Shown: in pieces, positions 25,524 to 34,500 of the stretch
Layout: each line of letters begins with the position of its first letter
How positions within the stretch are numbered: the first letter of the stretch is position 1
Origin: Bacteroidaceae bacterium
GTDB lineage: Bacteria; Bacteroidota; Bacteroidia; Bacteroidales; Bacteroidaceae
Direction of reading: 5' to 3'
NCBI GenBank assembly: GCA_017650105.1
Contig: JAGCFO010000035.1
Span: 1 to 42,224 of the forward strand
DNA: 42,224 bases
Made by a program: the position numbers and the translations under genes
The notes under the pieces: generated by a model
Database searches by the model: none
Seen by the model: only the letters and a program-made list of their open reading frames with translations
Told to the model about the DNA's origin: nothing

Positions 25524-25560
25524 AGAATTTTTTTCAGATTACCCGTTAATGGGAAACGTA

Positions 25561-28500
25561 TCAGTTACCCAGAATGATGCTCACGAGGGCAGTGACGTCG
25601 GAAACATTCACGCTGGTGTCGCTGTTCACGTCGGCTGCGGCGTTATGCGGCGTGTTACCGAGAATCATGCTCACGAGCATGGTGACGTCGGAGACGTTCA
25701 CAGCACCGTCCTTGTTCACGTCGCCCTTCAGGAAGGTAAGCTTCTCCGTGAAGTAGCCGGGATTGTTAGTGCCGCCATCAATGTGGGCGTACCCAGCATC
25801 CACGTGGCTGCCATCGTATATTGTGCCCTTGCCACCCACAAGGCTGGTGCAGTCATAGAACATTCGTTCGGAATTAGTCACAGCATCTGTGCTCCATCCG
25901 TTACCTGCTTTGATAGTCGTCAGTGCGGAGCAGTCTTCAAACATGCTTTCCATCGTTATCACACTGCTGGTGTTCCAATTGCTTAGGTCAAGCTCGGTGA
26001 GACCGGAGCTTGCATTAAACATGACGTTCATGTACTTCACCTTAGCCGTATTAAATCCCGTCACGTCAAGGCTGGTGAGGGCTGGGCAGTAAATGAACAT
26101 GCCAGCCATATCTACGACATTTTCCGTGTTGAATCCTGTCACGTCAAGGCTGGTGAGGCGTTCGCTTTCGCCGAACATAAAGCTCATACTCGTCACCTTT
26201 TCCGTATTGAACCCCGTCACGTCGATACTACGCAGGTTGAAACATTCGTAGAACATCTTGCTCATATTCGTCACATTTTCGGTGTTGAGGTACTGGATGC
26301 CCGTGACGTACGTCAGGTTCTGCATGAAGTCGAACCAGTGTGCAGTGCTGGTGGGCCGTGCATCGGCGAACGAAGAATCGAATACGACTGTAGTGGTGTT
26401 GTCTCTTGTCGTGGTATCTTGAGTCCATCCAGGCACGTCGCTACCCTCGTTCAAGTCATAGACGGTACCCGTACGTGTGCTGCACAGATCATCGTAGTAG
26501 AACGTCAATGTGGTATTGTCTGAATTATAGACAACGTAGGGCTTGACAACTAACCTTGTAAAGTAGCCGGGTTCATTGGCGTTCGGTTCACAGTCGAGGC
26601 GCGCCCAGGTCTTGTCAAGGAACGAGGTGTTGTACGCCGTGCCCTTGCTACCCTTGAGCTGGGTACATCCGGAAAACATTTGACTTGACGAGGTTACAGT
26701 TCCTGTACTCCATCCGTCGCCCGCATAGATGGTGGTCAGATTACTGCAGCCGTAGAACATACCGCTCATGTTCGTCACGCTTGCCGTGTTGAAACTGCTC
26801 AAGTCGATGGTCGTCAATCCTGTGCAACCATAGAACATGGTACCCATGTTCGTCACACTTGCCGTGTTGAAACTCCTTACGTCGAGACTAGTCAACTTGC
26901 TGCAACCACGGAACATTTGGTACATGTTCGTCACGCTTACTGTGTTAAAGCTACTAACATCAAGGTTTGTCAGCCCTGTACAATTGTAGAACATGTAACT
27001 CATGTTTGTCACCTTTTCCGTGTTGAAACTGCTCAAGTCAAGGTTCTTTAAGCCAGTGCTGGAGTTGAACATGTAGTCCATTCTCGTCACGTTGGCAGTG
27101 TTGAAGTTGCTCAAATCAAGTTCTGTTAAGCCATAGCAATGCGCAAACATGTTGTTCATATACATCACATTTTGCGTATCAAAGCCACTCACGTCAAGGC
27201 TCGTCAACGCATTGCAGCCCTGGAACATTGCGTACATGCTCGTTACGCTATGCGTGTCAAAGTTGCTTAAGTCAAGGCTAGTCAGACTTCTGCAGCAGAA
27301 GAACATGCTGCCCATTTTCTCCACTTTCTGTGTGTCGAAATGGCTTACGTCGATTGTCTTTAGGCTGTCACAATTGTAGAACATACTTTCCATGGTTGTC
27401 ACCTTGGCGGTGTTGAAGCCACTTACATCAAGCGTTTTCACTTTATGGCAGCCATAGAACATACCATAGAGGTTCGTTGCATTGCCAGTTTCGAAGTTGC
27501 TCACGTCAAGGTCTGTTAGGTTGCTGCAGCCGCTGAACATGCTGCTCATTGTCGTCACCTTCTCCGTGTTGAATCCACTCACGTTGAGGTTTGTCAACTT
27601 AGCGCAGTTCTGGAATATGTAACTCATGTTCGTCACTTTCTGTGTATTGAAGTGGCTCACGTCAAGATACGTCAACAATTTGCAGCCAGAGAACATGTTT
27701 GCCATGTTAGTTACCTCGCTGGTATTGAGGTATTGGATGCCGCTGATGTCGGTGAGTGCTTCCATGCCGACGAACCAGCTGTATGTGCAGGTGGGTCGTG
27801 CTTTGGCAAAGGCAGGCATGAACACTACATTGGTTACCATAGCTCGGTTATTATACCATGCAGGATTGCTGTTGCCTGTGTTGAGCGACATGCCGCTGCG
27901 AGCGCTCTTCATACCATCGTAGTAGAAGGTGAGCTTGGTGTTGTCATCCGAGAGCACGGCATAGGGCTCGGGAGTACCCAGTGTCAGATAGCCTGGAGTT
28001 TCTGGTGCATCATCAATGCGTGCATAGGTCTTGTCTGTGGGGTTAGAACTATTGTATGTTGTGCCCTTGCCGCCCACAATCTTGGTGCAGCCAGTGAACA
28101 TACTGCTGGAGGAAGTCACGGCATCCGTGTTCCAGCCGCTGCCCACGTAGACGGTTGTCAGCGCACTGCAGTTGTTGAACATGGTACCCATGTTCGTCAC
28201 CTTTTCCGTGTTGAAACTGCTCAAGTCAAGGTCCTTTAAGCCAGTGCTGTTGTTGAACATGTAGTCCATTCTCGTCACGTTGGCTGTGTTGAAGTTGCTC
28301 AAATCAAGTTCTTTTAAGCCATAGCAATGTGCAAACATGTTGTGCATATACATCACGTTTTGCGTTTCAAAGCCACTCACGTCAAGGCTCGTCAACGCAC
28401 CGCAACCTTGGAACATGTGGTTCATAGCCGTCACTTTGGTGGTTTTGAAGTTGCTTAAGTCAAGGCTAGTCAGACTTCTGCAGCAGAAGAACATGCTGCT

Positions 28501-31500
28501 CATTTTCTCCACGTTCTGTGTGTCGAAATGGCTTACGTCGATTATCTTTAGGCTGTCACAATTGGAGAACATACGTTCCATGTTTGTCACCTTGGTGGTA
28601 ATAAAACCACTTACGTCAAGGCTGTCCAAGTTGTTGCTTCCATAGAACATGGCACTCATGCTCGTTACGTTGGCGGTGTTGAATCCACTCACGTCAAGAG
28701 TTGTCAGTGCCTTGCAGTTGTAGAACATACTGGACATAGTCGTCACTTTATTTGTATTAAAGCCACTAACGTTAAGATTTGTCAGGCTACTACAACCATA
28801 GAACATGTTGGTCATGCTCGTTACGTTGGCGGTGTTGAATCCACTCACGTCAAGACTCGTAATTCCGCTGCAACCATTGAACATACTACCCATGTCCGTC
28901 ACGTTGCTAGTATTGAATCCGCTCACGTCAAGGCTCGTCAAGGCTTTACAACCGTTAAACATTAAGTACGTGCTCGTTAGGTTGGCGGTGTTGAAGCCAC
29001 TTACGTCAAGACTTGTCATGCTGCTACAGCCATTGAACATAGAAATCATGTTTGTCACTTGTTGCGTGTCAAAGTTGCTTACGTCAAGACTCGTTAGGCT
29101 GCTACAATGATAGAACATGCCACCCATGGTCGTCACTTCACTGGTGTTAAGGCTTTGGATACCAATAATATCTTTCAAGTTGCTCATTTCGAAGAACCAG
29201 CGGAATGCACTTACGGGGCGTGCGTTGGTGAACGATGGGGCAAACACCACGTGGGCGATGTCCTCACGATTGTTGTACCAGCCTGGATTGCTAGTGCTTG
29301 TGTTCATTGCATACGTGGTGCCTTCAGTATGCGAGGCCTTTTTGGTATCGTAGTAGAAGGTAAGCGTGCTGTCGGCAGCTGTGAAGCAGGCATAGGCTTC
29401 ACGCTGGGATGCATCGGTGAAGAAGCCTGGGTTGCTTGCACCGCCGTCGATGTGGGCATACCTGACACTGGCAGTGCTGTAATCTTCATATTCAGTACCA
29501 GCACCGCCTACAAGACTGGTGCAGTCGAAGAAGGTATTGTTGGCTGTCATGCCTTCCTTATACCAGTTGTTGGCAGCATAGATGGTCGTCAGCGCGGTGC
29601 ATCCGTAGAACATGTAGTCCAGTGATTCCACGTTGTCGGCTGTCCAGTTGCGCAGATCGAGCTCTGTCAGACCGGTGCAGTCCCTGAACATGGCATACGC
29701 GTCATACAGGTTCTCCGTGTTCCAAGCACCCAGATTGAAGCTCTCCATGCTGCTGCAGCCGGAGAAGAGCTGGTCCATGGTCTCTACGTTCTGCGTATCC
29801 CAACCGCTTGCTCCGATACTCTTCAGATTGCTGCAGCCGTAGAACACGGCTTCCATTCTTTCTACGCGGCTGGTGTTGAAGTGGCTCAGGTCGAGGTTCA
29901 CCAGCTTGCTGCAGCCGTAGAACATGCGGTCCATATACATTACGCTGTCGGTATGGAGATACTGCAAGCCTATAATCTCCGTCAGGTTCTCCATACCGTT
30001 GAACCAGAAAGCGGTAGTTGTTGGAAGTGCATTTGCAAACGACGGGTCGAACACCACGCGAGTGATGTCACCTGCATACCAACCCCAATCGGGATTAGCC
30101 TCCCACCAGCCCGTGTTCATGCTGAAAGTCTCTCCCTCACGCAGGACGCGTTGGTCGTCGTAGTAGAAGTAGAGGGTAGTGTTGTCTTCGTCGTAGAAGG
30201 TATAGGCCTCCAGCGATGTCGTGAGGTATCCCGGTTTTCCTGAGGCAGGTTCGTCTACACGGGCATACTCCTTGTCGGTGTGGCCGGTGTTGTACGCCGT
30301 GCCGTTGCCGCCTACCAGGCTGGTACAGCCGCCGAACATGTTGGAGGACATAAACACGCCTCCTGTGTCCCAGCCGCTACGCACGTAGATGGTCGTCAGG
30401 TTACTGCAGCCTTGGAACATGCCGCTCATGTCGGTTATGTGCAAGGTGACGAAGTTCGAAGCATCGAAGGTTGTCAGGGCGGTGCAGCCCGAGAACATGT
30501 TCGACATGTCGGTGACGTTCTGCGTGTCGAACGTACTTGTGTTGATTTCCGTCAGGCTGCTGCAGTTGGCAAATAGGTAGCTCATGTTCGTTACCTCGCT
30601 GGTGTACCAACTGCTCATATCGAGACTGGTCAGATTACCGCAATTGTGGAACATATAGCTCATGTCAGTCACACTGCTTGTGTTGAGATTGCTTAGATCG
30701 GTTACGTCGATCAGGTTTGTCAGATTGGCAAACCACTTGTGCGTGCTCGTGGGTAGGATGTTTCGGAAGGAACTGTTGAATACCACATGCATGATGTCGG
30801 CACTTCTCGCTGCCCATGCCTGAGTGGCTGCGCCCATGATGATGTCGTACATCACTCCTGTATTTTCTCTCGTGTCATACGCTCCGTCGTAGTAGAGGGT
30901 AAGCGTACTGTTGGCCTCGGTGAAGATGGCGTAGGCCTTGCTCTTGTTGCTCAGATAGCCGGGAGCTGCCGTGCCACCATCGATTTTGGCATAGGTCTTA
31001 TCCTTCAAGTTATTGCTGTTGTACTGCGTGCCGGCGCTACCGCTAAGAACAGTACATCCATTGAACATATCGGAAGACGATGTCACATTGTCGGTGTTCC
31101 ACCCGCTGCCCGCATAGATTTTTGTCAGCTTGCTGCAGTTGTAGAACATTTGGTACATGCTAGTCACACTGTGGGTGTCGAAGTTGGTCAGGTCGAGACT
31201 TGTCAGCTTATTGCAACCTCGGAACATGTAGCCCATAGTCGTCATCTCGCTGGTGTTGAGATATTCGAGTCCTGTGATGTCCGTTAGGTTGCTCATGCCT
31301 GTGAACCAGTGGTAGGAGCTTGTGGGACGGGCATCGGCAAACGACGGGTCGAACACCACGTGTTTGATAGACGAATAGATAGAATAACTTGCATACCAAC
31401 CGGGATCATCTGTTCCTGTGTTCAGGAAGTATGTTTGCGTGCGGGTGTCGCGCCAGTTGTCGTAGTAGAAGGTAAGGGTTTCGTTTTCAATGGCCGCATA

Positions 31501-34500
31501 GGCGGTAGCCGACAGGTAGGAGAGGTAGCCAGGACTGCTGGTACCGTTGTCCACGCGAGCATAAGTCTTGTCGGTGTGCGAGCTGCTGTACGTCGTTCCT
31601 GCGCTGCCCTCGAGGCTGGTACAGTTGAGGAACATGTTGGAAGAACTTGCCACTCGGGTAGTGTTCCAGTGGTCGTTCACGGAAATGGTTGTCAGATTGC
31701 TGCAGCCGTTGAACATATTGCTCATGTTCGTCACGAGGCTGGTGTGGAGCTCTTTCAGGTCGAGTACTGTCAGCGCGGCGCAGCCTTGGAACATGCCGCT
31801 CATGTTCGTCACGTTGTTAGTGTAGAGTTCGTTCAAGTCAACGGATGCCAGCGCGGTGCAGCCTTTGAACATATCGCTCATGTCCGTCACCTTGTGGGTA
31901 TCGATTGTCCTTGCACTGAAGTATGTCAGCGCGGTACAGCCTTCGAACATCCCGCTCATGTTCGTCACCTCGCTAGTGTTGAGGTAATAGGGCTTGAAGT
32001 TTGTTTCTTGGGTCATGCCCTTGAACCAATGGTAGGTGCTTGTGGGGCGGGCGTTCTGGAACGATTGAGTGAAGCTGACACCGTCGAATTGAGCTGCCTC
32101 TGAAGCCCATTCGGGTTCGTTGGTGCCCGTGTTAAGATGATAGAGGATATTTCCCGCCCGCTTGCGCTGGGTGTACTGGCCATCGCAGTAGAAATAGAGG
32201 ACGGTGTGGGCTATGGAGCCGTTGCTGTAGGAATAGGAGATGCCTGCGTAAGGGAAGTAGGAGAGATAGCCTGCTTTGTTGTCTATGCCGTCCACACAGG
32301 CGTAGGTGGCATCTATGTTGTTGCTGTCGTAGGACGTGCCTATGCCACCCTTGAGGTTGGAACAGCCGTAGAACATAGTAGTGGACTGAGATGCAGAAGC
32401 GTTGCTCCAGTTGACGCCGACATAGATGGCGGTGAGGTTGGAACAGCCGTAGAACATTCTGCTCATGTTCGTCACGTTGTTAGTGTCGAAGCTGCCCAGG
32501 TCGAGCGTTGTCAGTCCGGTACATCCTTGGAACATCCCGCTCATGTCTCCCACATTGCCTGTGTCGAAGCTGTCCAGGTCGAAAGTCGTCAGACTGGTGC
32601 AGTCTTGGAACATACCGCTCATGCTCGTTACGTTAGCGGTGTGGAGGTATTCAAGCCCGATGAAGCTCGTCAGGTTGCTCAACCCCGCGAACCATTGATA
32701 AGTGTTCGTAGGATAGATGTTGCCAAACGAGGGGTCAAACACCACGTGGGTGATGTTGGCGCTGTTGCTGCTCCAGCCAGGCGTGTCACCGTCCTCGTTC
32801 AGTTCGAAAGTATTTTCACGGACAGCTCTCATGCCGTCGTAGTAGAAGGTGAGGGTGCCGTTTTTATAGGCTGTGTAGGCCAATACGGGCTGGTTGTCGG
32901 TGAGGTAGCTCGGCGTTGGCGTGCCGAGGCTGAGGCAGGCGTACGTCTTATCGGTGTGATCTGCATCATAAACCGTGCCGTTGCCGCCCACCAGGCTGGT
33001 ACAGCCGAGGAACATGTCGTCGGAGAGCGTCACTGCATCGGTGTTCCAGTCGAGACTGACGTTGATGGTTGTCAGCACGGAGCAGCCGCTGAACATATTC
33101 TCCATATCCGTTACACGGCTGGTGTCGAAGCTGCTAAGGTCGAGCGTCGTCAGCTGTTTGCAGCCGCTGAACATGCTGTTCATGTCCATCACCTTGGCGG
33201 TGTTGAGGCCTGCCAGATCGAGCGTCGACAATTGTTTGCAGCCGTAGAACATGCTGCTCATGTCCGTTACGTTGGCGCTGTTGAAGTGGCTTAGGTCAAG
33301 TGTCGTCAGCTGCCTGCAGTCGTAGAACATGCTGCTCATGTCCGTCACATTGTCGGTGTTGAAGCCTGTCAGGTCGAGTGCCGTCAGCTGCCTGCAGTCG
33401 TAGAACATGCCGCTCATGTTCGTCACGGCGTCGGTGTGTAGGTACTGTAAGTCGGTAATATCCGTCAGGCTGCTCATGCCTTTGAACCACGAGGAGGTGG
33501 TTGTGGGATGCACATCGTCGAACGAGGGGTCGAATACCACGTGGTTGACGGCCTTGCGGATCGCATACCAGCCTGGGTTCCCGCCTTCGCCATTCAGCGT
33601 GTAGACATTGCTGCCGTAAGCAGCGCTGTGTCCGTCGTTGCGGAAGACAAGGGTTCCCGTGCTGGGGATAAAGCCGACGTAGATGCCTATCTTCGACTTG
33701 TCACTGAAGTAACCGGGCGAGTCAACGTTGTCGATATGCGCATAGGAAGCATTGGTGTGGCTTTCGTCATACGCCGTGAAGGCAGAGCCCACGAGAGAGG
33801 TACAGTCCGTGAACATGAAACTGGAATAGCTGGAATTCTCCAAGGAGGCAGTGCTCCACTTGTTGCCTACATAGATAGTTGTCAGCCCGGTACAACCGTA
33901 GAACATACGGATCATGTTCGTTACATTACTTGTCTTGAAGTTCGTCAGGTCGAGGGTGACGAGAGCGGAACAGCCTTCGAACATAGCGCTCATGCCTGTT
34001 ACGTTGCTGGTGTTAAACGAGCTCAGGTCAAGGGAGGTCAAGGCAGAGCAGCTCCTGAAAAGATTGCTCATGTCTGTTACCTTACTGGTGTTCCAGTTGC
34101 TTCCGAACGAGATGCTCTCCAAATTGTTGCAACCGTTAAACAAGGAGTTCATGTCCGTCACTTTGCTGGTATCGAACGAGCTCAGGTTGAGGCTGGCGAG
34201 GGAGGAACAGTCATGGAACAAACTACTCATACTCGTCACTTTGCTGGTGTTGAACGAGCTCAGGTCAAGGCTCGTGAGGGAGGAGCAGCGGAAGAACATC
34301 CAGCCCATGTCTGTCACCTCGCTGGTATTGAGGTTTTCAAGACCGGTGACGGAGCTCAGATTAGTCAACATATAGAACCACCTGTATGTGGTTGTGGGCT
34401 GTATGTTGGCAAACGACGGGTCGAACACTACGTTTGTGATGTTGGCGTTATCGCACCATCCAGGTGTATCGGTACCCTCATTTAAGTTGTATGAAGTGCC

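Noticed and set aside
25359..25577. 72-codon plus-strand frame between the two DUF285 genes
   Set aside because: It spans the terminator hairpin and overlaps the end of the giant gene on the other strand, with a Lys-rich, non-protein-like composition.
27149..29110. Plus-strand frames of 80-100 codons rich in Leu/Val/Ser/Thr
   Set aside because: Same antisense artefact of the DUF285 repeat.
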